DNA of 64,000 nt from Boesenbergia rotunda (Eukaryota; Streptophyta; Magnoliopsida; Zingiberales; Zingiberaceae), in NCBI GenBank assembly GCA_024364735.1, contig JAGFNQ010002588.1, positions 110,052-174,051 of the forward strand, in the 5' to 3' direction. Every line of letters begins with the position of its first letter. Within the stretch, counting starts at the first letter, position 1. The notes beneath the pieces are model-generated. The model searched no databases and was not told the DNA's origin. It worked only from the letters and a program-made list of their open reading frames with translations. Shown here in pieces: positions 13,301-24,207 of this stretch. The position numbers were made by a program, and so were the translations under genes.

Positions 13301-13987
13301 TTGAATGATTTGGTATATATCAAGTACAATAGAGCTTTGAGGTGTAGATATGACATGCGAGATAAGATTAATCTTATTTTTTTGTCAGAGATAGATGATA
13401 GTAATAAATGGTTGTTGGGAAAATTAGATGACAGTGATAAAGACAATGAAAATGATTTTGTCTTTGAAGGTGAAAATTTGCGTTGGAGTGATGTAACACG
13501 AGCATCTGGGGTTGGTGAAAGTGCATATGGCTTTCGATCTCGAAATGCATTTTCTTCAAAAGGAGCATCATCATTTGCTTCAGCAAAAAGAAAATAAATT
13601 TCGGCTCAAACTAGTCTTGTAGATAAAGAAGAGTTTAACCTTGATGATGAAATTGAAGAAGAAGATACCGATGAATACAAATCAAGCGATGGAGCTGATG
13701 ACATAGATTTGGATAATGAAGATGAAGAAGATGATGATTTTGATATTTGATATTTCATTTTCATCTAAGCATCCATTCAGACTTTTGATTTATTTTTAGT
13801 TTTTTGAATAATCTACAGTTTTATCAAGTTGTTATGGTCATTTAGATTTTCAAAGACATTTTCAAAGACTTTTGATAGATATAATAGTTCTTTTGTTTAT
13901 TACGCTTTTTTCCGTAAAGCTCACGCTTCGCTTTGCGCTTTAAGCCCCAAGACCCTTGAGCGCTTTTTTGCGCCTTGCGCTTTTACA
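10343..13987 (+). mobile_element. hAT-superfamily DNA transposon, decayed
   Basis: The ends are TGTCAAAAGC (10343) and, inverted, TGTAAAAGCGC (13987). Both are followed inward by GC-rich GCTTAAGCGCAA / GCTTAAAGCGCAAAGCG blocks typical of one group of plant hAT elements. The interior is very AT-rich and carries a broken hAT transposase. The element lies inside a minisatellite, which gives its limits independently. No matching 8-bp target duplication could be read, so the exact ends are uncertain by several bases. Confidence 0.75.
11440..13750 (+). pseudogene. hAT transposase remnant
   Basis: A BED-type zinc finger is visible at about 11480-11600 (CIFCGKITNGG, then HKLHLVGG, then a Cys pair). 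A middle domain at 12333-13007 (224 codons; SEKWANSQFS, KVLRLVDCEKRTPMGYIYE) matches the usual central region of plant hAT proteins. The C-terminal hAT dimerisation domain appears at about 13130-13200 (SGYERNWSVFEH) and, after a likely intron of about 60 bp, at 13262-13330 (HSKKRNRL). An acidic tail follows. Stops and frame breaks lie between 11600 and 12330 and around 13005-13080, so a functional enzyme is unlikely. Confidence 0.75.
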
Positions 13988-14175
13988 TTAAAATTTGAGC
14001 ATCGGGGTTGGGTGCTCAGTAGAATTGAGCATCTGAACATCGGGGTTGGGTGCTCGGTGTAACTAAGCATCTGAACACCAAGGTTGGATGCTTAGTGTAA
14101 CTTGGAATCTGAGTATCAAGGCTAGATGCTTGGTAAAATTGATAATCGAGAACCAAGACAAGGTGTTCGGGAAAT
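13988..14175. repeat. Minisatellite, ~37-bp unit, right half
   Basis: About five units run in the same phase family as 10186-10342 (GAGCATCGGGGTTGGGTGCTC and variants). Together with the left half they make about nine units around the hAT element. Confidence 0.7.
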
Positions 14176-14271
14176 ATCTTGGATACCATCACATGCCCCC
14201 CTTCAAGTCGAACTGAGGAGTGTAATCGAATGAAGTCCAATTAAATATGAAATCCTCCATAAATAGGCTGA

Positions 14272-14338
14272 TGAACTATTTCAGTATTTTTACTAAACTG
14301 ATGAAGTAAAAAAGCTTTTTTACTTCATAAATAGTTCA
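14272..14338. repeat. Perfect 28-bp palindrome within a larger inverted repeat
   Basis: Positions 14301-14328 are a perfect palindrome centred on AAGCTT (left arm ATGAAGTAAAAAAG). Outside it, TGAACTATTT (14272-14281) pairs with AAATAGTTCA (14329-14338). It may be a MITE remnant; no target duplication was recognised. Confidence 0.7.
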
Positions 14339-14489
14339 ATTTTGAACCAGCCAGTTAGACCAGACAAAGACTTCAGCATTTTGTGATGAAGTAATAAACC
14401 TACCCTTTTACTTCATGTTTCTATACTTCGATAATTATATACATATTACTTAGTTGAATATTCAAAGTCTATCACTTAATTTCATATAG

Positions 14490-14603
14490 TATTAAAGCTT
14501 GATATATACTGTCATATATGCTTCATTCTCGATATATGTTGTCATATGCTTCATCCTCGATGTATATTGTCATATATGCTATCATATGCTTCATCCTTGA
14601 TGA
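14490..14603. repeat. Degenerate tandem repeat (CATATGCTTCATCCTCGAT type)
   Basis: Three to four units of roughly 30-36 bp have the core GTCATATATGCTTCAT-(C/T)CTCGAT. Their function is unknown. Confidence 0.6.
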
Positions 14604-14795
14604 ATGCTGCCATTCTATTGGGATATTCAATACTCGGAAATGGAACCTGAAGGACAGACATGCAGTTGCTTTGCCCGATTGTTGCAGCTTCCTAAAAGTG
14701 CAGGAGGGACACTATCCTCATTTACAAGAATTTTATCTTCTTCTGTGGCCTCAAATAGACTTGCTCTCGTCTCTACGGGATGGACTGATGGTTAG
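14604..14795 (+). other. Coding-like fragment, unidentified
   Basis: This 63-codon open frame has strikingly protein-like composition: EMEPEGQTCSCFARLLQLPK, then SAGGTLSSFTRILSSSVAS, then STGWTDG. It ends beside GATG-GTTAGC, a possible splice donor. I do not recognise the family. It may be one exon of a broken or captured gene. Downstream (14796-14940) the phrase CCACCTCAAATACACTTGCTCTG recurs several times. From 14940 to 15650 I see only what looks like the first intron of the TON1-like gene. Confidence 0.25.
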
Positions 14796-15654
14796 CACGT
14801 GGGTGTTGTCATCTCAAATGCACTTGCTCTCTCTATAATGCCACCTCAAATACACTTGCTCTGTGATGGATTGGCGGGGTGCTGGGACGAGCGAATCACC
14901 TTTTGCCACCTCAAATACACTTGCTCTGAGCTAGGCCTAACGTGAACGAGAATAAGTAACGAGCAGCCACTAAAGTATTGACCATAGCGAATGGTCAAAA
15001 ATCCAACAAAAATGAATGACTGTTAATCACATAAAGATTTTAAATTTGGCAATCTGAAAAAACTACAAGTTAATTCACGCAAATTTGAAAACGGATAGGA
15101 CCATCAAGAAGAGACATCTCAATGGTATAAAAAAGCCATTGAGCCGTTACGAAGTATGTGGCTTCCTAGATAGATATGCCATGACGGAGTAAAGCCCTTC
15201 AAAAGATCAAATCCAAATTCGTAAAAACACCTAAAAGATTCAAAATTGAAGGCATATATTTTCACTGGAAAGGAAGCACCTTGCAACTCAGGCGAAAACT
15301 TTAGAGGGTGTATGATAAGAAAAATGTGTTCTAGATCTCGTTTAGCATACCAGACTTGCGTCCCGACACTCAAATATCTGATGCAAATCCACAAGCAGAT
15401 GACAAACAGAAGAAAACTTTCAATTCACTATATCAGCTCCAAAAGAATAGCTCGATCAAGCTCTAAGAACAGTGCATTTCAAAAGAAACATAAAAAAACA
15501 GTCATTTATAAGAGTGGCAATTCAGAAGACATCAAAATCGAGTTCTTCCTAGTTCCAAGACAAATAATGAACAAACCCCCTATGTTCATGAGAAGATCTG
15601 CAATGATCTAGCAAAGAAAACACAAAGGAAACAGAGAGGTGAACAAGGATCTAC

Positions 15655-15741
15655 CCTAATTTGGGCGAGGACGCCTTTATTCTCGAGGGTGCGGGCGACG
15701 AGGGTCTTCAGGCCCATCATCTCCCTTGCGTAGTCGTCCAT
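15655..15741 (-). pseudogene. TON1: First coding exon of a TONNEAU1-like gene; rest not found
   Basis: The minus strand encodes 29 residues starting MDDYAREMM, with KTLVARTLE and KGVLAQIR, which matches the N-terminus of plant TONNEAU1. Family knowledge: TON1 proteins carry a LisH/FOP-like N-terminal domain and organise cortical microtubules and the preprophase band. The exon ends at a GT donor (GTAGAT) in phase 0. I could not find the next exon (family ELRASVFEAI type) on the minus strand down to 9.6 kb; the hAT element and repeats lie there. Either intron 1 is very long or the gene is truncated. It is tandem to ferritin in the same orientation, about 700 bp beyond the ferritin stop. Confidence 0.6.
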
Positions 15742-16322
15742 CTTTCGCGCTCAGTAGCCAACACCCTCCCTTCTCAGTCTCAGGCAAGGTCGAGAGAACC
15801 AATACAGCGGAGAATCAAAGACAATCCGGCAAGTTAAACAGCCTTTTATAATAAGACTTTAATTATTCTAATAAAACTTTAATATGTTTCTAAAAATTTT
15901 AAAAATTCTAAATTAATAATCTAACCAACTTAATAATTTTAGATATTATTAAAAATTTGGTCTGTGTGATGGTAGGAGTGTGAAAAATAAACTTGATTTG
16001 AGAATTTTCAGATTCAGATGAATTTGGATTGAAAGATTTTTAAATTATGTTAAGATCATATTGACATAAATTGATCTAAATTTAAAGTAAATCGGGAAGC
16101 AGAAGTCCTACACATCCTATTAAACTAAGTTCGTAAATATTTTTATCTGTCAGTTGACTATGTTCGTAAAATATTTTCTCCTGACATTGATTTTAGATCT
16201 ATTGCCAATCTTCAGCGTTTGAACCACAAATTTCACGGGAGTCTAATCACCAAAACTAGACAGTGCGCTTTAAGTAACACTACGACGAGTACACGACTCG
16301 CTCTTTGATTTCTACTGAGTTT

Positions 16323-16328
16323 TTTATT
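16323..16328 (-). terminator. Poly(A) signal of the ferritin gene
   Basis: AATAAA on the minus strand, about 115 bp past the ferritin stop codon, is a normal distance for a plant 3' UTR. Confidence 0.5.
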
Positions 16329-16442
16329 CACATGACTGCATGCAAAAGAGACAACCAAAGTAAGACGACCATCACAAGGTTCACGCTGAAACAACAACAA
16401 TCTAGAACTAGATACGGAGGATAAGAACATTCCTAGTAAAGC

Positions 16443-18553
16443 TCAGGCAGCATCTCCTTCATGGAGAAGCATCTGGTCGAAGTGCCAAACTCCTGCAAGA
16501 CAAATAGAAGCAACATATATTTAAAAAACACATCGATATAAATCTCGATTAAAAAGAAACTAGCACGGGGATGTTGAATCTGGTCTCACCATGCCCTTTT
16601 CCAACTCTCCTCAACTGAGCAACATATTCAGAGACATTTTTAATTGTTTCCACCTGAAAAAAAAATCCAGTGAAAAATGTGTTGTTTCAAATTCCAGCAT
16701 TAGTTTCTGATAACTGAGAAAATAAGTTTACCTGTTCTTCCAGAAACTCACTCTCGATGAACTCTGTCAGTTGGGGATCATTGGAATTCTGAGCTACCTG
16801 TTCCTCCAAATTTTACACAAGATTTATCATTAATTAACCAAAACCGGGCCCTTAAGAACATTCAATCCAATCAAGGAGAATTTCACTTACAGTGTGCAGC
16901 TGAAGTAGTTTCTCATTTGTCAGCTTCTCGAGAGCCAAAGCCAATTCCATGGCTGCATAGATACCATAAGAAAGATCATGCACAAATAGTGAAGAATAAT
17001 ATATGTCAAGAAAAATTTAAGTCCATAAACAAGTCGACAAGACCGATGTACCCATAGTAAACTCCATCGTCCTTACCATACAAAGCATCACCCTTCTCCA
17101 CATGATCAAATTCAGTCGGAGGTGTAACTATTGGCAAAAGCTTAGCCCTTCCTCCTCTTTTGTTCTATATCATAAAGAACAATCCTCCATAACAATAATA
17201 ATAAAGACAAAATCTCTTGAGGACTATAAATTTGCTAGATACCTGATACTTAATCAATTGCTCAGCATGGTCCCTTTCCTCATCGCTTGATTCCTTGAAG
17301 AATCTTAAATAAAAGACAACGATAAAGCCTCAGTCCCTAGCAACACCAAGGATACAACTGTGATTCGTAAATTAAGACTTACTTTGCCAGGCCTTTTAGT
17401 GCAACGTTATCTCGATCGAAGTAAGCAAACAGAGCATGGTAGACATAGGACACATTGTACTCCACGCTGAATAAAAGCATCCATGAGAAGAACATCAGCA
17501 AGAAAAACCTTGGAATCTAATCAGTTATAACTCTCACTTAGCACGGACAACAAATATAAATTATTTATCCAAATTGAAAAATAACAGGAGTCCTACAATA
17601 TCATCTCGACAGATCACAATATCCTATGAAAACAGTCATACAGGATAGAAAGTCAGCAAGCAAAATTCAATTAATGAAACAAGGGAATCGAAAGCAGGCA
17701 AAAGGAAGAAACAGAATAAGACTTTTTTGTTCTATTGCAGGATTGCAGAATCCAATGGATGGACCACTCTGTTTAAAATAGTTGTATCAGTGTCCTTTCA
17801 GAATTGGATCTAGCAAAAAATGATAATATATTAACAAGTTTTTTTTTATTTCTTTGTTTAAAAAAATAGGAAAAGTAATGGTTGATGCGCAATGTTCACA
17901 ATCAGATCTTCTTGAAACAGATATCATAACTAATCGACAAAGACAAGAACAAGAAATACGAGATTTAAAAAATCAGGCAGTGTTCTTTCAAAAGATCCAA
18001 TGCTTTCTGTAGCGATGGACTCCATGGAGGGATAAACATCAAATCGTAGAAACATCAAACAGCAAAAAATTATGGGGAATAAATAAAAAATACAAGACTA
18101 ATTGATTCTCTCACCAATCGGATTACGATCTGGAAATCTGAAAAACAAAGAAGAGAAAGCAAACGGCCGGATGTTGCATAGAAGGTTAGTCAAAATGCGA
18201 AACAACAAACGAGTTGAATAAAAAATAAAAAAGATCGGCGAAAGAAAATACTTGATCTGAACATTAATGGCCGCCTCGCAGTCGTCGGTGTATTTCTGGC
18301 GAGCGAGTGACTGATCTAGGGCGATGGGGACGAGCGACGCCTCGATTTTCTTGAGCTCCTCGAACGGCTGGAAAACGACACCAGTAATAGCTTGGCTGCC
18401 CTCGGCAGCGGCGAGTACGGGTCCTCTACGACGCTCCCCCTTCGTCAGCTTCAAGTAGGAGCAGGGAAACCGGAATCTGCCACCACCAGCGCCTCCCGCC
18501 GGAAGAGAAGAGGAGGAAGTGAGGAGAGCGAGTTGGGGAGCCTCGAGCAGCAT
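16443..18553 (-). CDS. FER: Plastid ferritin, eight exons, apparently intact
   Basis: Exons on the minus strand are 18553-18252, 17466-17383, 17303-17243, 17164-17077, 16952-16891, 16797-16732, 16653-16590 and 16492-16443. All have GT..AG introns and together give 258 residues without a break. The eight-exon structure is that of plant ferritin genes. Residues 1 to about 50 form a Ser/Gly/Arg-rich transit peptide, followed by the plant-specific extension (GVVFQPFEEL, residues 58-67). The four-helix ferritin body contains INVEYNVSYVYHALFAYFDR, EERDHAEQ (ferroxidase Glu and His), EFDHVEKGDALYAMELALAL and the C-terminus GVWHFDQMLLHEG. Ferritin oxidises Fe(II) and stores it as a mineral in a 24-subunit shell, in plants mainly in plastids. 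I chose the ATG at 18553 because it gives the usual transit peptide length; an upstream in-frame ATG at 18691 precedes the likely TATA element. Confidence 0.95.
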
Positions 18554-18720
18554 GACGGCAAGCGGTGGAGCAAGCGGAAAACAGATTTGGAAATGGATGA
18601 GAGAGCAGAGAATGGATGGCGAGATGCTTTTAAAGGGGGAAAACGGACGGTGGAGGTAGACATTTCGGTAGGGGGTGCGCGTGGCCCTCACACGTCCGTC
18701 CTGGTCACGTGATTTGTGGG
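18554..18720 (-). promoter_or_regulatory. Ferritin proximal promoter
   Basis: The minus strand has a TATA-like TTTAAAAG at about 18627-18635, roughly 75 bp before the ATG. A palindromic G-box CACGTG lies at 18706-18711. The stretch is GC-rich against an AT-rich upstream. I looked for the iron-dependent regulatory sequence known from ferritin promoters (CACGAG-type core) and did not find a clear copy. Its function is inferred from position only. Confidence 0.45.
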
Positions 18721-20967
18721 TCTAATTAAATTTATTTGTAAATTTTGTTTCTAAATTAAAATTCATATTATTTTCAATTCCTCTATGTAAGATAGTCTAA
18801 TTTCTTTCAAATCTGATTAAAAATTTAATATTCTATTCGAATATTCAATTAAATTATATATATATATATATTAATTTTTTTAAAAATTATTAATTATTTT
18901 TATATTAAAATAAGATATATAAATGTTTAATTTATTTTTAATAATATTTTTCTTTTTTAATATGATATTAATTTTAATATGTTTTTATTTATGCTAATAA
19001 TTAAATTTAAAAAATAATATAAAATATAATTGATTTTTTAATGTATATGGATTATAGATGAATATCTGATTTTGAATGGATATAAAGAAAAAATAATAAT
19101 TAATTAAGTTGGGTAATGTATAATTTGAGCAGGTCGGCTTAAGGCATAGGCTATGCTAGGGCCCCTTATTGAGGCACATTAATTTTAGAAAATATTAAAT
19201 ATCATTCTAGTATAAAATTTACATTAATGCCACTATTCATATTTAGATTATTAATTTTGATTATCAATTCCTTATTAATTGGCTTCCTTATTAATTGTAT
19301 TCTCTTAGTAATTAATTGCATTATCTTTCACTATTTTAAATGAAATTTTATTATTTTATTATTTTTTCATTTTATTTTTTTAAACTTGTTTTGTAACTTG
19401 ATAAAAGTAGTTAATTTTATTATTCTACTCCATCTCTTTTAGACTGAAATGCTCAAAGAAAGATAACATACTCTTTTTCTCCGTCAATAATATTTTTTCT
19501 CGCTTTTTATTTTTCCTCTATAAAAATAAGAACATGAATTAATTTTTTTATTTAAACAAATACAAATAGAATACTAGTCTTTTTAAATATTAAATTATTA
19601 TAAAATTTGATATTTATTTATTTATATTATATTTATGCAGGTAATAATTAAATTTTAAAATATCATCAAATTAAAATTACACAGTATAAATCAAATTTTT
19701 TCTTTAATTTAAATAATTTTATTTTGATAAAATTATAGATACTTATATTTTCTTTTTTATTATTCTGCGAGTATAAATATGTCTGCTATAAAGTATGATT
19801 TTGTATATATAAAATATATGAAAAAATAGAAAATTATTATTCTCAAAAGGTAGTACTTGTTGATTTATTACAATATTCAAAATCAAAATTCGAAAAATAC
19901 AATTGAAAATTTAAATGAAAAATCAATTGAGTTTATTAGAATATAATACTTTAGAAAATCTATTTTTAAAAACCAAATTTATATAAAAATCTATTTTAAA
20001 AAATAATATTTTATTAAAAAATTAACTCGTGTCGATTTCAAGTTGGAATGAAAAAAGTGAGGAAATATTTTAAAAAAATTAAAATCTAATTATTTTTTTC
20101 CCCATCTAAGATCTCAAATAACTTGAGAAGACCTTTTGAATTGAGATGGCTAGTTAATTTTGTGGAAGTTTCTATAGACCGTCGGAGTAAATCAAAAATA
20201 TTCATGATGAACGATTTAGAAATTTAATATCCCATAATTACAAACTCTATTTAAAAAAATCATATAAAATTTAATATAATTGGAATCGAATCATGAGTCC
20301 GCTACATCAAAATCATAATCCGAGACTTCGACGGATATAAGGACAGAGAGGGCGCGTGGTGGCCTCGTGTAATGCTTGGCCATTTTGCGTCCTCCAGCCA
20401 AAAGATCGTGTTCACACTGGACAAGTGCAGCGCGCGACTATCGGCCAACCCACGCGTTCCGTCCATGTTTGGCTTTTCTTTCCTCTTACACTTCACCTGC
20501 CTTTCCATTCGTGGCACTATTCTGTAGACTCGTGGCCTGCACGCGCCCAACTGCATTAAAAATTAAAAGAGTAATTGAGAGCGCATTTAAAATTGTTGAA
20601 TTTTCAAAAGTCACATTTAATTTTCACATTTATTTATTTCCTATTTTACATATTTCGGAAGTCACTATTAAATTGCATTCAAAGAATGCCACGTATTGAA
20701 TTTTAAAAAAATAATATTAATATAATATTAATTTTAAAGTTTATGTCATATTAAAATGATATTAATTTTTAAAATATAACATCATAATGATATTATTTTT
20801 TAAAGATATTATAATGATCGACAGAAGAGTAAAAGTGAAAAACAAATGTGTGTTTTTTTAAAAATTTCACAATATTAAATTCACCCTTCAATCAATTGGT
20901 GTCTTCACTTGTACAATATAGTAGGTCAATTAGAAGTTCACGATTTGTGATCATCATATAATAGAGT
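18721..20967. other. AT-rich intergenic DNA
   Basis: Long A/T runs include a (TA)n tract near 18856-18870. The only GC-richer island is about 20340-20560. It has open frames on both strands but no recognisable domain or coding signature, and I see no gene. A small GC island near 19130-19180 is also unexplained. Confidence 0.6.
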
Positions 20968-21699
20968 TGTGATAGGGGTGAGCGTCCCAGGGTTAACACG
21001 TGAAATGAGTAAACTATGTGTCTAGGTCCAACAAGTCTGAACGACTCTCTCGGACTCCCGAGACCACCTCGGGAGGGCAGACCCCTGAGACCATCTCGGG
21101 AAGACAGACTCCTGAGACCACCTCGAGAGGGCAGACCCCGAGACCAACTCAGGATGGGATACGCCCGAGACTTCCCCAGGAAGATAGGCTTCCGAGGCCC
21201 TTCCGGGAGAGGAAATCTCCCGAGACCCTCTCGGGAAAGCGGAGCCCACAAAGTCATAGACCCGATAGCTCGACTCCAACAACTATTACCCTTTCTTGTT
21301 CAAGAAATACGGCGGATAATTATTGTCCTTTATATGCGACCATTAAGACTCAATAATCGTGGGAGTCGTTACCTAAGAGCTATCAGGTAACCGACAAGTA
21401 CGGAACGTAGAGGGGAATGTGGAGATAGGTGCAACCAAACCTATAGGTATATAAGGCACTTCAACCCCCCAGGTAAGGGGGTTACACTCTCTAAACTTAG
21501 AACTTCCTCCTTGATTCTCTTCCTACAAGCGCCTTGAGTGCTAATTTGAGCGTCGGAGTGGGCTTCGCCGGAAAATCTCCGACATTTTCCCATTAACGCT
21601 CGTGTTGATCTCGTAGGGTGCTATCTCCTTTCCTTTCGTCATCATCCTCGTGGGATGTACTCTGATGACTGGTCGTCCGTGTCGATTCCTTCCGGAACA
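20968..21699 (+). repeat. 5' LTR of a Tat-type Ty3/gypsy element
   Basis: It begins TGTGATAGGGG and ends GGAACA directly before the primer site. Between 21046 and 21250 it carries about seven units of a 25-35 bp repeat built from CCCGAGACC and CTCGGGA. These are mutually complementary, so the stretch can fold into many small hairpins. A TATA box (TATATAAGG) at 21448-21456 places the transcript start near 21480. The 3' end is well fixed by the primer site; the 5' border is a best guess. Confidence 0.65.
21448..21456 (+). promoter_or_regulatory. TATA box of the Tat-type LTR
   Basis: TATATAAGG lies about 250 bp before the LTR end, followed by a C-rich stretch and TACACTCTC. Confidence 0.5.
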
Positions 21700-21702
21700 A
21701 GT

Positions 21703-21720
21703 TTGGCGTCGTTTGTGGGA
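21703..21720 (+). other. Primer binding site of the Tat-type element
   Basis: TTGGCGTCGTTTGTGGGA differs at only a few bases from the TTGGCGCCGTCTGTGGGA-type primer site seen in many RIRE2/Tat-like plant gypsy elements. At least one difference is a C-to-T change. Confidence 0.7.
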
Positions 21721-21752
21721 ACTCACAAATCAAAGCACCAGAAGGAGCATCG

Positions 21753-24207
21753 ATGGCAGAGCCGGAGGGACAACTCATCATTTTGACGAAAGAAGAACTA
21801 GATCGCCTTATGGCCAACGCCTTCAAAGGAGTGCTCGAGCAACACCAAATAGAGCAAGCTGCCTCACGGCGAGCGGCCTCTGGGCAAGGTGAGATCCCCA
21901 GGATCTCCACATTGCATCCCCAACATCGGAGATCTGTCTCACCACTGGTGGGACACACCAAGGCAATTCCCGTACACCGGTTAGATTCCCTGGGAGACTT
22001 GGAGAAGACAAACTCTGTTGCCTCAAGTGTTCTAAGGCAGGAAGAAGAACCAGGGAGGAGAGAGGGACCCAAGGTCTTCTAGAAGGCACCCTCCACCCCT
22101 TTCTCGCTAGATATCATAGAAGATCCTATGCCAAAGCAGTTCCGCAGCCCCGGAATTGTCGACTACGATAGGAAGACGGATCCAGAAGATCACGTCTGCA
22201 AAATCGAGAATGCGACCCTCTTGCACTAGTACAAAGATGGTGTTAAGTGTCGAGTGTTCTTAAACACTCTGTCAGGAGCCGCTCAGAGATGGTTCCAGAG
22301 ACTGCCGCAGGGTTCTATAAACTCTTTTATGGAGTTTAGAACCACGTTCTTGCATCACTTTGCAAGCAGCCGTCGATACTAGAAGGCGGCCTTGAATCTG
22401 TTCGCCCTCAAGCAGAAGACAAAAGAACCTCTGAAGGATTATATACAGAGGTTCAATCGGGTGACATAAGATGTGCCAACCGCAACATCGGAGATCCTTG
22501 TCAGCACCTTCACACAGGGCCTCTTCGAAGGGGATTTCTTCCGGTCATTGGTGATGAAGCCGCCCACCAGTTTCGACGACTTGCTGGGGCGCTCCGTCAA
22601 GCACGCCAGTGTCGAAGAAGTGTAGTATGCCTGGCGTAAAGAGCCAACCGGGGCTCCTGCATAGACCACGGTCCAGTCGGAGAGAAAGGAACCACCAGCA
22701 CTGGTCCGGGTGAAAGACTCTTGGTCGGAGAAGGATCATTGGGCTGGTAAGAGGAGGCTTGTAGAAACAGTGAATACTCGAGAACCAGAGCCACTGAAGA
22801 AGTACTGTGATTTCCACGGCAATACCATGCACTCCACTGAAGAGTGTCACTCTTTGAAGAAAAGGATGGCGGAGGAAGCGAAAAACAAGCCTCGGAAGCG
22901 ATGGAAGAAAGCGAGGTATCGCCGGAGGTCCCCGCAAAGGAGTCTTTCTCCTCGCCAGCGGCTGTCAAGAGAGGAAGGAGTCCGGCGACCATCTCAGTCA
23001 CGTTCCAGGGGGAGAATCCAGGAGGCGGCGCCTCGTCGATCTCTATCCCCTGAACGAGACCCCAGGAAAGGCAAGACCCCTGTGCGCGGCCCTCCAGGCC
23101 ACGTAGGGGTGATTTCTAGAAGTCCTACCGCAGGGGACTCGAACTGGGCAAGGAAGGCTCATACTCGGCAGTTGGAGAATTACTCCATTGAAACAAGCAG
23201 TGGCCAGCGCAGAGGCCCCGTCATCTCATTCGGCCCAAATGTCGTTGAGGATGTGGAGACCCCTCATGAGGATGCCTTGGTAATTTTCGCACGCATAGCT
23301 AACTATGAAGTTAAGTGTGTCTTCGTGGATATAGGTAGTTCTGTGAACATCCTGTACAAGGCGGCTCTTGACCAGATGCAGATCGATGAGGATGAGCTAC
23401 AGCCGGTCTCTACTCCACTCTTCGGCTTCACGGGATACCGAGTGCAGCCCATAGGGCAAATCTCCCTATCCCTGTCATTGGGAGATAACACGTTGGAGAA
23501 GACGAGGAGGACTCCTTTCTTGGTCATGGATGCACCCTCATACTACAATGCCATTCTCGGACGCCTAGCACTCAGCGTATTCCAGGCGGTGGTCTCGGTC
23601 TACCACTAAAAGATCAAGTTCCCAATGGGCGAGCAAGTAGCCGAAGTCAAGGGGGATCAACTGGCTTCTCGGCGATGTTATAGCGGGGAGGTCCGGTCTG
23701 AAGCCTGCAAGAACCTAAAGGCTGAGGAAGCTCTGCAAATTGACCTCGCCAACCCTCGAGAGGAGGAAGGACCCAGAGAAGAACAGAGGGAGGTCGAGAG
23801 TGAAGAAGTTCAGATACACCCTCAAAAAACAGGGGGAGTTATAAAGATTGTTGTTGACCTCCCACCGGAGTTGAGAAGCCGTCAGATCGATTGCTTGCAG
23901 AACCATCGAGACGTGTTTGCGTGGGCTACCAAGGAGATCAAAGAAGTCCCCCCAGCCTTAGTCATGCATCGCTTGCATATGACCCCCGGGGCTCAGTCGA
24001 TGAAGCAGAGACGAAAACATTTCGCGCCCGAGCAAGACAAGACTATCAGAGAGGAGGTCACCAAATTGTTGAAGGTTGGTTACATAAGAGAAGTTCAATT
24101 CCCAACTTGGTTGGCTAATGTAGTACTTGTCCCTAAGCTTGGGGGTAAATGACGAGTGTGTATTGACTTTCGAGATTTAAATAAAGTCTGCCCTAAAGAT
24201 TGCTACC
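21753..24207 (+). pseudogene. Tat-lineage gag-pol, stop-riddled and truncated by insertion
   Basis: One reading frame runs from the ATG at 21753 to 24207 without a frameshift. It is broken by eight stops: TAG at 22080, 22227, 22380, 22623 and 22662, TAA at 22467 and 23607, and TGA at 24150. The Gag capsid region holds SGAAQRWFQRLPQGSI (about 22275-22320) and FALKQKTKEPLKDYIQRF. A CDFHGNTMHSTEEC motif (about 22806-22850) precedes an Arg/Ser-rich stretch. The protease motif is FVDIGSSVNILY (about 23325), with Ile where Thr/Ser is usual. The reverse transcriptase start reads WLANVVLVPKLGGK, stop, RVCIDFRDLNKVCPKDCY. The stop after GGK replaces the conserved Trp. The frame then ends at the border of the SIRE-like LTR, so the rest of pol lies beyond the window. 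Confidence 0.85.

Noticed and set aside
18554..18691. N-terminal extension of ferritin from an upstream in-frame ATG at 18691
   Set aside because: It would add 46 residues unlike any ferritin transit peptide, and it lies upstream of the TATA-like element near 18630.
20302..20560. Gene in the GC-richer island (84-107 codon frames on both strands)
   Set aside because: Both strands are open, no domain or splice structure, and composition explains the absence of stops.
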